Positions 16,897 through 25,556 of a stretch of 64,000 bases of DNA are shown here, one piece after another (within the stretch, counting starts at the first letter, position 1; each line of letters begins with the position of its first letter). This DNA is from Gammaproteobacteria bacterium (GTDB lineage Bacteria > Pseudomonadota > Gammaproteobacteria > Pseudomonadales > Pseudohongiellaceae): assembly GCA_030828385.1 (NCBI GenBank), contig JAURCS010000009.1, forward strand, positions 1 through 64,000. Reading direction: 5' to 3'. The notes below the pieces were generated by a model. It was given only the letters and a program-made list of their open reading frames with translations. It ran no database searches and was not told where the DNA came from. The position numbers and the translations under genes are program-made.

Positions 16897-19122
16897 TTAG
16901 AAACGGAAAGTTTTGGTGTATTTCAAAACAATTTCCGCATTATTGGAATTCAGGTCGGCAAAAACTCCTTCCGCGTCGAAATTGTAATTAATTACCAGAA
17001 AAAGGTCTTCTCCGGCCTGCGGATTCCAGCGCAGACGACTATTGATCCCTACCACATCGGAAAAATTGTCATACTGAATCAGGTTAATCCAGGACCATTT
17101 TGAATTAAAGGCGTAGTTCGCATTCGCCGATACCAGACGCACGTCAAAGGAACCCTGGGGAAGGGTAATATCCTGATAATTATAATTAAAACCAATGTTG
17201 ATATGCTCATTCGGAGCCCAGTCTATATTGGCATTGACCTGCATGCGTTCACCGTCGTAGTAATCGCCAATGTTAAAGCTTATTCCTGGAGAGAATTCCA
17301 GCTGATTGGATAGCCTTGCTTCCATATTGAAGCCGCTAAAGGTGTAGTTGCCTGCAGGAATAACGATGCCGGGCCTGATGTTAAAATCTCTGCGTAGCCC
17401 TTCCCTGTTACGAAAAACCCCAAAACCCGCTTGATCCCCTCTGTGGGTATTGAAATTAAGCATGCGCCAGAAAAAGTTTTCACTTTGCATTTCCTTGGTA
17501 TCAAGAAAACGGGTATGACCAAAGCGCATAAAAGTAAAAACATTGCGCAGCCATTTGTGGCCTTTAAAGAAATAGCGCCCGGAACCCCGGAAATCAAAAC
17601 TGTCGACACCTGTGCGGTTGGCAAACCCCAGCGCCGGGTTGAAATCATCACCAAAGTATTCGTAGCCAACAGAGCCACCAAAACCATTGTTCTGGGTATC
17701 ATAATTTGCCCCGATACCAAAAGCCTTCTCATCACCGTCAAGGCCTTGAGTATCTGATTGCTGATACCAGACATTACCTCTCAAACTATGAGACTCGGAA
17801 AAACGGGTATTCTGATAACGAAAATCTACCCCGCCCAGCATGTTGTCAGTATCACTGGTGGGGTCACCATGGGTAAATATAGCGCCGACACTGGATTCAG
17901 ACAGCACGTTTGCCGCTGCTCGACCGACAAAGACATTCTGGCTATCCAGGCCATCGAAATCCCCCAGCCTGGCACCCAGCCCACCGACATTCCAGCGACC
18001 CACCCGACCAGTCAATTTAACACCCGCATTGATATCTACCGGTGTGCCCCTTCTGCTCAGGCCAATACGCCTGGAATAAAAAGGAATACCATTCTGGTTC
18101 AGACCGCCGAAACTGAAAATATCAAGATCCTGCAGAAAGAAGTCGCGCTTTTCCGGAAAAAATAGAGAAAAGCGGCTAAGGTTGACCTGACGATTATCAA
18201 CTTCTGTGGCGGAGAAATCAGTATTAAACGTCATCGCCCCCGTCAGGTTCGGAGTGATTTTATAAAACACATTCAACGACGGGTCATAACGCTGACCAGT
18301 AACATTAGTCGTGTAATCTTCGTTGGTCGCTGCGGTAATGGAAGGAATAATATCCAGGCCCTTGCCCTGTCGAATATCACGAATTCCTGATATCAAACCC
18401 GTCGTTGTCGGGTTAATACGACGATTAAATGACGACCACGCCATATCTTCGCGCTTGCGTGAGACAGTACGCGCAATGGTGAACCCCCACTCCTCTGTTT
18501 CAGGATCAAAATTCAGCGTGTTAAAGGGGATGGCGACTTCGGCTGTCCAGCCATCTTCATCAATTTTTGACTCTACCCGCCAGATTCCTGTCCAGTCCCG
18601 GTTCAGGTCATTGGGGTTCTCGTAAATGCCTTCGCGTCGAATACCGTTGGGGTTTACCTGGAAATGGTAACCGGTTCTGCCGTTGTTGAAGGTATCGAGA
18701 ATGAACTCAAAAGAATCATCACTACCCAGACCACCACCCTGAATCAGTTGGCGCGCAATGATTTCATCCGCATCACTGTCATTAAGCCGGGCAGCTACAT
18801 AAAAGAATCGATCACTATAGGTAATATAAAAAACAGAACTTTCGGAGGGCTCACCATGATCTACAGGCTGGAACTGGTGTAAATCACTGATTACTGTTGC
18901 AGATTGCCAAATTGCGTCATCCAGCACACCGTCAATAACCGGCGCATCTGTGGTACGTGCGATTGAAATCCTCTTGCGCCCCTGGTTGGCATCAAGAGTC
19001 CCGGAAAACTCATTGCGGATGTCTGTACCAAATTCACTTTCCGGCAGTTGCGCAGATGCAAATGGCACAAAAAAAAGTGCCGTTACGAATAAAACATTTT
19101 TCGTATTCAAGTAATGCAGCAT
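16897..19122 (-). CDS. DUF5916 outer-membrane beta-barrel with N-terminal CBM9-like domain
   Basis: A 741-residue secreted protein: signal peptide (VLFVTALFFVPFASA), a family-9 carbohydrate-binding-like domain (about residues 50-210, starting RISIARTTDAPVIDGVLDDAIW), then a long DUF5916 region of alternating hydrophobic strands consistent with a beta-barrel. The last residue is Phe in YTKTFRF, the usual BAM-recognised outer-membrane C-terminus. A paralogue lies at 44440-46761. The function of the family is unknown; such proteins often accompany polymer-degrading and peptidase genes in marine bacteria. No co-directional partner is adjacent. Confidence 0.85.
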   Translation of the reverse strand: MLHYLNTKNVLFVTALFFVPFASAQLPESEFGTDIRNEFSGTLDANQGRKRISIARTTDAPVIDGVLDDAIWQSATVISDLHQFQPVDHGEPSESSVFYITYSDRFFYVAARLNDSDADEIIARQLIQGGGLGSDDSFEFILDTFNNGRTGYHFQVNPNGIRREGIYENPNDLNRDWTGIWRVESKIDEDGWTAEVAIPFNTLNFDPETEEWGFTIARTVSRKREDMAWSSFNRRINPTTTGLISGIRDIRQGKGLDIIPSITAATNEDYTTNVTGQRYDPSLNVFYKITPNLTGAMTFNTDFSATEVDNRQVNLSRFSLFFPEKRDFFLQDLDIFSFGGLNQNGIPFYSRRIGLSRRGTPVDINAGVKLTGRVGRWNVGGLGARLGDFDGLDSQNVFVGRAAANVLSESSVGAIFTHGDPTSDTDNMLGGVDFRYQNTRFSESHSLRGNVWYQQSDTQGLDGDEKAFGIGANYDTQNNGFGGSVGYEYFGDDFNPALGFANRTGVDSFDFRGSGRYFFKGHKWLRNVFTFMRFGHTRFLDTKEMQSENFFWRMLNFNTHRGDQAGFGVFRNREGLRRDFNIRPGIVIPAGNYTFSGFNMEARLSNQLEFSPGISFNIGDYYDGERMQVNANIDWAPNEHINIGFNYNYQDITLPQGSFDVRLVSANANYAFNSKWSWINLIQYDNFSDVVGINSRLRWNPQAGEDLFLVINYNFDAEGVFADLNSNNAEIVLKYTKTFRF

Positions 19123-19429
19123 GAGAAAGATAAGTGGCAGATACCGGGATTTGTGCGCGAGTATAGCGATGACTGCTGTTATGTAAAGCTATGAATGGGT
19201 ATTCGGATAAAAATCCCCGGAATATTCACAATTTTAATTAATCAGAAATACTTACGCGCCTAAACAAGGCATCCTGCACTATGATGAAACATCCATGAAA
19301 TCAGTATGTTAGTGTTACGCAATATTAATACTTTCAGATCTTTTTATAAGAGAAAATTGAAATTAGAGTGCCTTAAAACCGTCAATCACAGCCGCTATAA
19401 GGTCCGGGGGCAGTACCAATGAGTGATTG
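19123..19429. other. 307-bp intergenic region without a convincing gene
   Basis: AT-rich spacer between the DUF5916 and DUF924 genes, both on the minus strand. It must hold the DUF5916 promoter, but no strong -35/-10 pair or terminator stands out. A 20-codon open stretch on the minus strand just below 19425 (HSLVLPPDLIAAVIDGF) has coding-like composition but no start codon. Confidence 0.4.
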
Positions 19430-19969
19430 CTAAAAAGCAGACCCTGGTTGTTTCAGAAACTCTTCCTCTTCGGCACTGGACTGCCTGCCAAGAATCTCAT
19501 TGCGATGGGGATAACGCCCGAAGCGGTCAATGATGACCTTGTGGCGCTTTTCGAAATCAAGATTGAATTCCAGGCCAGGACGAGAGAATAATTTAATAGC
19601 CTGCTCGTGAATTATTTTAGACTCGCTATGCATGTAGGGCATGATAAGAAAAGCCTGCTGACTGAATTCAAGTTGTTCTAGTACCCCTGCGGCAACGGCT
19701 TCCTGAGCCAGTACCAGTGCCTGCGCATCCCATGCAAAAGCTAAAGACTGGTCACGAAAAATATTTCTTGAGAACTGGTCCAGCACAATTATTTCGGCAA
19801 GTCTGCCAAGAGCGGTTGAGCGCCAGCCATACAATTCGCCAGCAGTAGCGGCGTGATGGACCTGAAGAAACCTTTGCCGTATCAGTTCATCAAAGTCAGC
19901 ATCTTTTTTGAACCAGGATTCGCTGGGGATTTCCTCAAACCAGAAAGAGATTACTTCGGCAGCTTGCAT
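19430..19969 (-). CDS. DUF924 family protein
   Basis: A 179-residue soluble protein with the DUF924 hallmarks: VISFWFEE at residues 5-12, WFKKDADFDELIRQRF, LGRLAEIIVLDQFSRNIFRD (about 53-72), and the C-terminal HRNEILGRQSSAEEEEFL. The family is all-helical and TPR-like; its biochemical role is unknown. It starts 15 bp after the end of the broken M14 gene on the same strand, so it may once have been expressed with it. Confidence 0.9.
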   Translation of the reverse strand: MQAAEVISFWFEEIPSESWFKKDADFDELIRQRFLQVHHAATAGELYGWRSTALGRLAEIIVLDQFSRNIFRDQSLAFAWDAQALVLAQEAVAAGVLEQLEFSQQAFLIMPYMHSESKIIHEQAIKLFSRPGLEFNLDFEKRHKVIIDRFGRYPHRNEILGRQSSAEEEEFLKQPGSAF

Positions 19970-19984
19970 AATCAGCTACCAGTA

Positions 19985-21053
19985 TCAGGAATCATGATGC
20001 TCATAGAGCCACTCAAGAAGATCATTCCACATTTTCGTAATCTGATCATTATTTGGCATGATGCCAGCCGAAGGTAATTCCATAGTGATCACCGGTATGC
20101 CGAGGTTTATACCTGCATAATTCCCCAGTGACCCCGGATAAACACCGAGTAAATGCAATTCACCAATTCTTTCTGGAGGCTCAGGGGGGCCGTCATAATC
20201 AAGCAAATGGTAAGGGGCGTGAACCGAAACAATGACATCAGGTTTGAACGTATTAATCTGCTCTACAACCCATTGCACTTCCGGTTCGCTGGCAGGAAAA
20301 TCACCTGGAAAACGCCCTTGGATTTCTGCTGGTGGTATTCTTCCAGTAATCCTGCGCCAGATCCTGCCAGTCATCGGATGGAAAGTTGCGATTCAGGTCA
20401 ACACCATTGGCATTTTGTCGAATAGCCTGACCATCCAATAATCCATCAGGGTTTACTGTCGGCGCAAAACGCCAGTGAAAATCCTTGTTATCACTCTCAC
20501 TCAGCAAGGCCATCCACTTGAACATAATGGAAATGGAGGAATATTCATCACCATGAATTCCGCCCATAATAAGGATGCGCGGTTTCTCTGAAGCATCTAC
20601 CTCAGGTAGAAAGTCTCTTACCACTATTGGCCGACTCTGGACGGTAAAGGCACCACCAAAAACCAGGTTCTGGGCTAAACAATCAGCAACGGAAACGCTA
20701 CCCAGTTTGTTACCAATCTCTCGGCATAATGCCAGTACACTGCGTTGCTGGGTCTCATTTGCAATGACAGACTGAACAGAAGGCTCCTGGGCAATCGAAC
20801 TTTCCATGGCTGGACTTTCCTCGGCCGGGAGGTATTCAGGCACCTCTTCTCGCAAAATAGTAGCAAGCTCCGAGCCTTCTTCTTTAGTAATGCTAACGCT
20901 AATGTCCGTGGATCTGTTTTCGCCCTGAGACACTGCATCAGATGAGCGTGGCATGGGTGAGACCATGTCCTGATTTTCTGATGAGTCTGTTGTACTACTG
21001 AGATCTGGAGAATCGGCAGGGATAATGCTTAATTGAGTACAGCCCGAAATCAT
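19985..21053 (-). pseudogene. Zn-carboxypeptidase (M14, MpaA-like murein amidase), frameshifted
   Basis: Two overlapping minus-strand frames together make one M14 metallopeptidase. The upstream frame carries IHGDEYSS (zinc ligands H and E), VNPDG and DLNRNFPSDDW and stops at TGA after NPRAFSR. The downstream frame continues with RFPGDFPASEPE, VSVHAPYH (third zinc ligand) and ITMELPSAG (catalytic Glu). Removing one base of the CCC at 20315-20317 restores NPRRFPGDFPASEPE, as in intact relatives. The 5' end is also odd: a lipoprotein-like signal (ILLTIALLFMISGC) continues upstream of the first ATG (21053) with no in-frame start; a GTG at 21103-21105 is out of frame by one base. All catalytic residues survive, so decay is recent or the sequence has errors. 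Confidence 0.8.
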
Positions 21054-21170
21054 GAAAAGCAGAGCAATTGTTAGGAGGATGTTTTTATTAAATGTTTTCT
21101 TTCACTCCTATTGCCCTTTAATCACGATATCTAATCTGCGAACTTATATATTTCATTTCGGGGAAGGGTG

Positions 21171-22207
21171 CTAGCCATTACCTTCGTAGATAATTTGCCA
21201 TCCCGTTTCGGATTCACGCCACAATTGCTCTTTCCAACCACGCCACTGGTAATTACTACTTTTATAGTCCTGATAATAACGCACCGTTACCAGCTCCGGG
21301 TTGCTCAGGTCCGCATAGAAGCTTACTTTAGAGGCCTCAACCTGAATCCATTTCTTGCCGTTATTGACCCGGCTCTTATAGGCATCCCACTGAGATTTGT
21401 CGCGCTTAAAATCGTTAAAGTCATTGGCATAATAGGAGAGAAAAGCGTTGTTATCCCGGGCTTCCCAGGCTTGTCGCCAGCTTCGAAAAGCCTGTTCCAG
21501 GGCAGAGCTGCGTTCGTTCACATTTTCCGATTCTTCCCAGGCCAGGGGGCGATCAGAGAGCACCATATGTGTGATCCCGGTAGAAATATAGCTGCGCAAT
21601 TCAGTAAAACTTTCATTATCGATCACGACACAGCCATCACTATCCAGCAGGGGACGGGTACTGACATCTTTCGGTAATCCGTGGAGCCAGATTCCTGATC
21701 CTGTACGACTGGCTTAGCGATCAATGACATTGGGATAATTAAGAGGGAAAGCCCCAAAGCCATAAAAATCTACTAGTTGTTCGTCAGTTAAAAAAGAGGT
21801 TAGCCGATAAACGCCTACCGGTGTTTTACGATCCCCCTCCTCTTCCTTACCAAAGCCATTTTACCAATAGAAACAGGAATCACCTGGCGCAATTCCATAC
21901 CACCGGCATCACTTCTTTCAAGCACGTTGAGTTTACCCTGCTTCAGATCAACCCAGAGCAGATAACGCTCCTCGGGAGCAACTTTCAGCACACCTTTTGG
22001 CATCATTGGATTGTCAATGATACTGGCTGATCCGGAACTCATAGAATCAGGAGAATTGAAGCCAAGCGTTGGGCCCGACCCTGCCTGCGCTAAAAGCGTC
22101 AGGGGAAGCAGCATTAACAACACACCAGCCAGTGACTTTCGAGCACAATCACTACACTGTGTGATCTTTGCCGGTATGGTCTTATTTGCTGCAGGTCCTG
22201 TTTTCAC
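21171..22207 (-). pseudogene. L,D-transpeptidase (YkuD) with NTF2-like C-terminal domain, broken by a frameshift and a stop
   Basis: The first frame (from 22207) encodes a signal peptide (LAGVLLMLLPLTLLAQA) and the YkuD N-terminal strands (YLLWVDLKQGKLNVLE ... VIPVSIGK). A missing A in the run at 21859-21862 shifts the frame. The next frame continues NGFGKEEEGDRKTPVGVYRL, then meets an in-frame TAA at 21714-21716, directly before ASRTGSGIWLHGLP and the catalytic Cys segment DSDGCVVI. The remaining 150 codons encode an NTF2/SnoaL-like domain, as in Cds6-type L,D-transpeptidases. Intact length would be about 345 aa. Two independent lesions argue for a real pseudogene. It lies just upstream of the broken M14 gene. 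Confidence 0.85.
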
Positions 22208-22320
22208 TGGAGTTTTCCTCTGCCTGACTCAGGCAGAACGACATAAAGGGCAGAAAGCATACCTAGCGAAATCGGCTGAATCAACTATTGCAGCAGGCAA
22301 ACCCGGGATAATGGGTAGTT

Positions 22321-22863
22321 CTATCTACCGGTTGCGGGTCGTGTCGCACGATTTTGCTGTTGTGGACGGGTGGGAACCGGCGGCGTACCGGGATTATTAC
22401 GTTGAATCCCGGGACGCTGCTGAGCAGGGTTTTGTGTACGGGACTGCCCACGACTCCGGTTTTCTTCAAAACGTCGGCGCAATTCCTGTTGACCTTCAGC
22501 GGGAAGATTCCGGAATTGTTCAAATCGATTGCGCACTGCTCGCTGGCGTTCAGGTGGCAAATCCTGGAAACGGTTGAACCGGTTCCTGATGCTTTCACGT
22601 TGTTCCGGAGAACGCTGTACCCAACCTCTGAATTGCTGTTGCACATTGCCCCGTTGTTCCGGGCTAAGAGACTGCCAGCGGCGGGCTCCATTTCGTAAAC
22701 GTTCCTGTCGCGAAGGAGGCAAGGCATCCCATTGAGGCTGCATTGGCCCAAGTATTCCCTGTAAGTCAGCTGGCAGTTCATCCCAGGCAACACCATCCTG
22801 GGCCTGTGCCGCTAACGGCAAAAACCAGATCAAAAAACATAATGTCCAGAATGGTGATTTCAT
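22321..22863 (-). CDS. DUF3106 domain protein, secreted
   Basis: A 180-residue exported protein: signal peptide (SPFWTLCFLIWFLPLAAQAQ) from the ATG at 22861-22863, then repeated Pro-Glu-Arg-Gln motifs typical of DUF3106 (LPPSRQERL, LSPEQRGNV, LPPERQRAV, LPAEGQQEL; period roughly 18-20 residues). The tail is Arg/Gln/Pro-rich and disordered. DUF3106 genes commonly sit behind an ECF sigma factor and a small membrane protein, as here; the role is unknown but periplasmic stress sensing has been suggested by this context (inference). Confidence 0.85.
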   Translation of the reverse strand: MKSPFWTLCFLIWFLPLAAQAQDGVAWDELPADLQGILGPMQPQWDALPPSRQERLRNGARRWQSLSPEQRGNVQQQFRGWVQRSPEQRESIRNRFNRFQDLPPERQRAVRNRFEQFRNLPAEGQQELRRRFEENRSRGQSRTQNPAQQRPGIQRNNPGTPPVPTRPQQQNRATRPATGR

Positions 22864-22913
22864 AATGTTTGGTCGTTTATCACTATCATTTACCCACCTT
22901 AGAGACCTTCTCA

Positions 22914-23207
22914 TTATTCAGTCCCCACTTGCGTACTCAACCGGCTTTGCTCACGGTCATTGCTACTCGATAAATCGGAGGTAGCAACATCAAGATCTAT
23001 AAAAACGTCATCTGCAAGGATATCCGGGCTAATCCATTCTCCTTCTTCAGTTTCAAATTCGGCGAGAAATTCCAGCATATTAATAAATAGAAACTGAGAC
23101 TCAGCATCTGCCATTGCACCGCCCTCCTGCTCAGTGGAAGGTTGACTGAAAGCCTGCACCGAAGATACCGCCAACAAGCAGAAGATAATCCTAGACTGAA
23201 GATTCAT
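22914..23207 (-). CDS. Small secreted acidic protein of the ECF-sigma operon
   Basis: A 97-residue product from the ATG at 23205-23207, with signal peptide (NLQSRIIFCLLAVSSVQAFS) and a strongly acidic mature part (EFETEEGEWISPDILADDVFIDLDVATSD). No family is recognised. Its start overlaps the last 17 bases of the preceding membrane-protein gene and it is 50 bp from the DUF3106 start, which supports one transcript sigma - membrane protein - acidic protein - DUF3106. Confidence 0.7.
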   Translation of the reverse strand: MNLQSRIIFCLLAVSSVQAFSQPSTEQEGGAMADAESQFLFINMLEFLAEFETEEGEWISPDILADDVFIDLDVATSDLSSSNDREQSRLSTQVGTE

Positions 23208-23592
23208 TCTCCTCCAGCCACTGGTAAAACTCGAGATTCTCAAAAAATTCCAGACTTTCTGTCGAGGTAAAAATATCAAGGTCTTCAATCGCCATACCGT
23301 TGTCAGGCGAGACTGGTACAGGAACATCCGGTTGACCAGGATAAAATACGGAAACTACAAGCACCAGAACACAGGCAGTAATCAGCCCTCCAAAAGGTGA
23401 AAGAAAGGTTCGGCCCTGTGACTGCTGTCCATGTTCTATCGCGGCATGTCGAATACGGTTTAACCGGGACAGTGTTTGCCCATCCATACTGTCACAGCTT
23501 TTATCAAGCGCATCTGTGGCCCTGTCCAGAAATGCCTGTTCCTGCATTGCCTGGATTTTTTCGGACTGCTTGTTTTGACTGTCGTTATTCAT
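23191..23592 (-). CDS. Single-pass membrane protein, probable anti-sigma-like partner (DUF3619-like)
   Basis: A 133-residue protein starting at the ATG at 23590-23592, which overlaps the sigma-factor gene by 8 bp. A soluble N-terminal region (FLDRATDALDKSCDSMDGQTLSRLNRIRHAAIE) is followed by one membrane helix (LITACVLVLVVSVFY, about residue 75) and an acidic periplasmic C-terminus. The helix-TM-acidic tail layout and coupling to an ECF sigma factor suggest a DUF3619-type regulator or anti-sigma factor; no zinc-binding HxxxCxxC motif is present. Confidence 0.7.
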   Translation of the reverse strand: MNNDSQNKQSEKIQAMQEQAFLDRATDALDKSCDSMDGQTLSRLNRIRHAAIEHGQQSQGRTFLSPFGGLITACVLVLVVSVFYPGQPDVPVPVSPDNGMAIEDLDIFTSTESLEFFENLEFYQWLEENESSV

Positions 23593-24220
23593 GCCAATGC
23601 TCACCGAGGCTTTCACGCAAACTGTGTATTGCCCTTGAATAATGTGTTTTTACACTTCCTTCCGCACAAGCCATAGCTGACGCCGTCTGCCTGACATCCA
23701 TCCCTTCCCATGCTCTAAGCATAAAAGCCTGTTGCTGGCGTAAAGGTAAACTCTGCAAAGCCTGTTCCAAAGCCTCCATGCTCAATCCGGTTTGAAGTTC
23801 CTGTTCCGGACTTCTGCCGGCTTCATCCATCACACTCTGGAATGGATCCTCATCCTCATCTGTATTACTGCCAAGCCACGACCTGAAGCGGTTTCTTACC
23901 GTATTACGACGATACCAGTCCCGGATTCTGCTCTGTAAAATTCGATGAAACAGGGCATGCCACTCATCTTCTCGCTTACGCGGATACTTCTCCACCAGTT
24001 TGAACATGGCATCCTGAACAATATCAAAGGCATCATCGGAATTACTTGTTGCTATCTGTGCAATACGCAAGGCGCGCTTTTCCACTGAAGAAAGAAATCT
24101 TTCCAATGCGTGGTTACTATCCAGCGCCTCTCTCCCGGTATGACCATTGTCTTGATCATTATCATAGCCCAGCACTATATAGGTGTCACTTCCGCCTGCC
24201 AGTGTAGTCATGGATATCAT
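23585..24220 (-). CDS. ECF-type sigma-70 family RNA polymerase sigma factor
   Basis: A 211-residue sigma factor with region 2 (DDAFDIVQDAMFKLVEKYP ... WHALFHRILQSRIRDWYRRN, about 63-108) and region 4 (EALEQALQSLPLRQQQAFMLRAWEGMDVRQTASAMACAEGSVKTHYSRAIHSLRE). A Gly/Asp-rich linker of about 35 residues joins them. The N-terminal ~35 residues are unconserved-looking. A candidate ECF promoter precedes it at 24256-24282, suggesting autoregulation. It heads a four-gene operon ending in DUF3106. Confidence 0.92.
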   Translation of the reverse strand: MISMTTLAGGSDTYIVLGYDNDQDNGHTGREALDSNHALERFLSSVEKRALRIAQIATSNSDDAFDIVQDAMFKLVEKYPRKREDEWHALFHRILQSRIRDWYRRNTVRNRFRSWLGSNTDEDEDPFQSVMDEAGRSPEQELQTGLSMEALEQALQSLPLRQQQAFMLRAWEGMDVRQTASAMACAEGSVKTHYSRAIHSLRESLGEHWHE

Positions 24221-24255
24221 TCGCCTGTGTGAATCTTTTCTGCTTCATCCTATAA

Positions 24256-24282
24256 AACGCAATAGGGGGCTTCGGGTTGACA
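24256..24282 (-). promoter_or_regulatory. Candidate ECF-type autoregulatory promoter
   Basis: On the minus strand TGTCAAC (24276-24282) is followed after exactly 16 bp by CGTT (24256-24259), the AAC/CGT layout of ECF-sigma promoters, 36 bp upstream of the sigma-factor start. A sigma-70 -35/-10 pair is not evident at the same place. Confidence 0.55.
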
Positions 24283-24541
24283 CGAAATCCGGTTTTTTTT
24301 CGCCATCGCAGAAAAAATCACAAGCAACTGAATTAATTGATAATTTAAGGATATATTTCAATTATTAGGGTTTGCAGGCTGCAATTCGGCGGAAAACCAT
24401 GGGATTTGCTGTAACCGGCAAATATTTCTGGGGAAATGAGAGGTAGCAAGGCGCAAAAAAGAACTGCCCGGTTTGCCGGCAAATTTATTAGCCCGGGATT
24501 AGGCCTTTTTCAGGACAAGGCTTTATGGCGTGAAAGAGGGT
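24283..24541. other. Intergenic region without a recognisable gene
   Basis: Spacer between the ECF promoter and the end of the gene at 24542. It contains the perfect palindrome TTTGCCGGCAAA (24472-24483) and a related CCGGCAAAT at about 24415, but no T-run terminator and no credible coding frame. Confidence 0.4.
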
Positions 24542-25018
24542 TTACCCGATTGGCAGACGTGGCACAAGTAATGCCTGTAATTGATCCCGTTTGCCGGCTA
24601 CTTCAGCTTCCCGGGAATTCAACACGCCTTCCACCCTGCCGCTAAAGCGTGCCATTGATTGCTCCGGGCTCAATTCCCACAGTACCCGATCGCAGCCGGG
24701 ATAGTGAAAAGCAAGTCGATTGGCTTTTTGGCGCACTTCATAAACTATCGGCTGTCCCCAGTCGGGATAGAGATAGAAGCCATCACCATGGAAGTCATTG
24801 ATGCTGGTGTCGACCAGTACAATAGCTCCTTTTATGACGCCTGTTGCAGATTCCTGATTCTTGACCAGATGGTAAGCAATATTGCTGTCACGAGAAGCGG
24901 AGGCGGTAAATACAGGCAAACTGACCACAAGCGTCGTGCTCAACTTTAACAGCCTGCGTCGCACAAACGATGTTTGCTTTGGCGTTTTGGAAAGCTCTGG
25001 AAAATTCAGTGTTGGCAT
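24542..25018 (-). CDS. Exported protein with LexA/S24-peptidase-like core, function unknown
   Basis: A 158-residue protein. The N-terminus RRRLLKLSTTLVVSLPVFTASA looks like a signal peptide with a Tat-like RRxLLK motif. The remainder (VIKGAIVLVDTSI, then GDGFYLYPDWGQP and YEVRQKANRLAFHYPG) reads like the C-terminal fold of LexA/CI repressors, but the helix-turn-helix is replaced by the signal and the usual Ser-Met active-site segment is SATG. The assignment is by eye and uncertain. The start overlaps the stop of the DUF3237 gene (TAATG), indicating coupling. Confidence 0.6.
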   Translation of the reverse strand: MPTLNFPELSKTPKQTSFVRRRLLKLSTTLVVSLPVFTASASRDSNIAYHLVKNQESATGVIKGAIVLVDTSINDFHGDGFYLYPDWGQPIVYEVRQKANRLAFHYPGCDRVLWELSPEQSMARFSGRVEGVLNSREAEVAGKRDQLQALLVPRLPIG

Positions 25019-25479
25019 TACAACACCCTGTAATAGGTAAATTGCGACCTGTCAGGATTGGTAAGACGCTCTCCAGTTCCTACGATCATGGTGCGAGACA
25101 TCCATTCATAAGGACCGTTAGGCGCTTCAAAAAAAGGCGTAAAACGAAAATACAGTTTAGTCTGACCCGGATTATCGGGGTCCGGAGAGCGGTGCAGGTA
25201 ACCGCGATTATTTATATAAATCCAGTGCCCATCATCGGTTTCCAGCATATAGTGGGTGTTTACCTTAATACCCTCGCTGAGGTCCTTGAAGATGGCATAG
25301 TCAGCACCACTGTAGGGAACTACTCGCCCACTGAGCATTGGTCCGTAAATAACACCGGTAGCCGGAGGCACATAACCTTTTCCACCTCGCGGCCCAACGA
25401 AGTCAATTCGCTCGGCGAAATTCATGGTTACTGAAAAGGCGTATTCCAGTTCCAGTCCGGGGATTTGCAGATCAGCCAT
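25018..25479 (-). CDS. DUF3237 domain protein (copy 1)
   Basis: A 153-residue soluble beta-rich protein of the DUF3237 family: LEYAFSVTMNFAERIDFVGPRGGKGYVPPATGVIYGP near the start and VVPYSGADYAIF followed by HYMLETDDGHWIYINNRGYLHR. AGAGGA lies six bases before the ATG. A paralogue lies 77 bp upstream on the same strand; together with the LexA-like gene they appear to form one unit. No function is established for DUF3237. Confidence 0.88.
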   Translation of the reverse strand: MADLQIPGLELEYAFSVTMNFAERIDFVGPRGGKGYVPPATGVIYGPMLSGRVVPYSGADYAIFKDLSEGIKVNTHYMLETDDGHWIYINNRGYLHRSPDPDNPGQTKLYFRFTPFFEAPNGPYEWMSRTMIVGTGERLTNPDRSQFTYYRVL

Positions 25480-25556
25480 TAACTTGTCCTCTGATATTTC
25501 CTAAGTCCGTAAAATTACTGTTTCAAGTTGTTATGAGGTGAACACCAAATTAGCCG

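Noticed and set aside
19360..19428. Possible minus-strand coding remnant HSLVLPPDLIAAVIDGF
   Set aside because: Coding-like composition but no start codon and a stop directly upstream; too short to assign.
24436..24645. Plus-strand basic open frame of 69 codons
   Set aside because: No ribosome-binding site; half of it is antisense to the gene at 24542.
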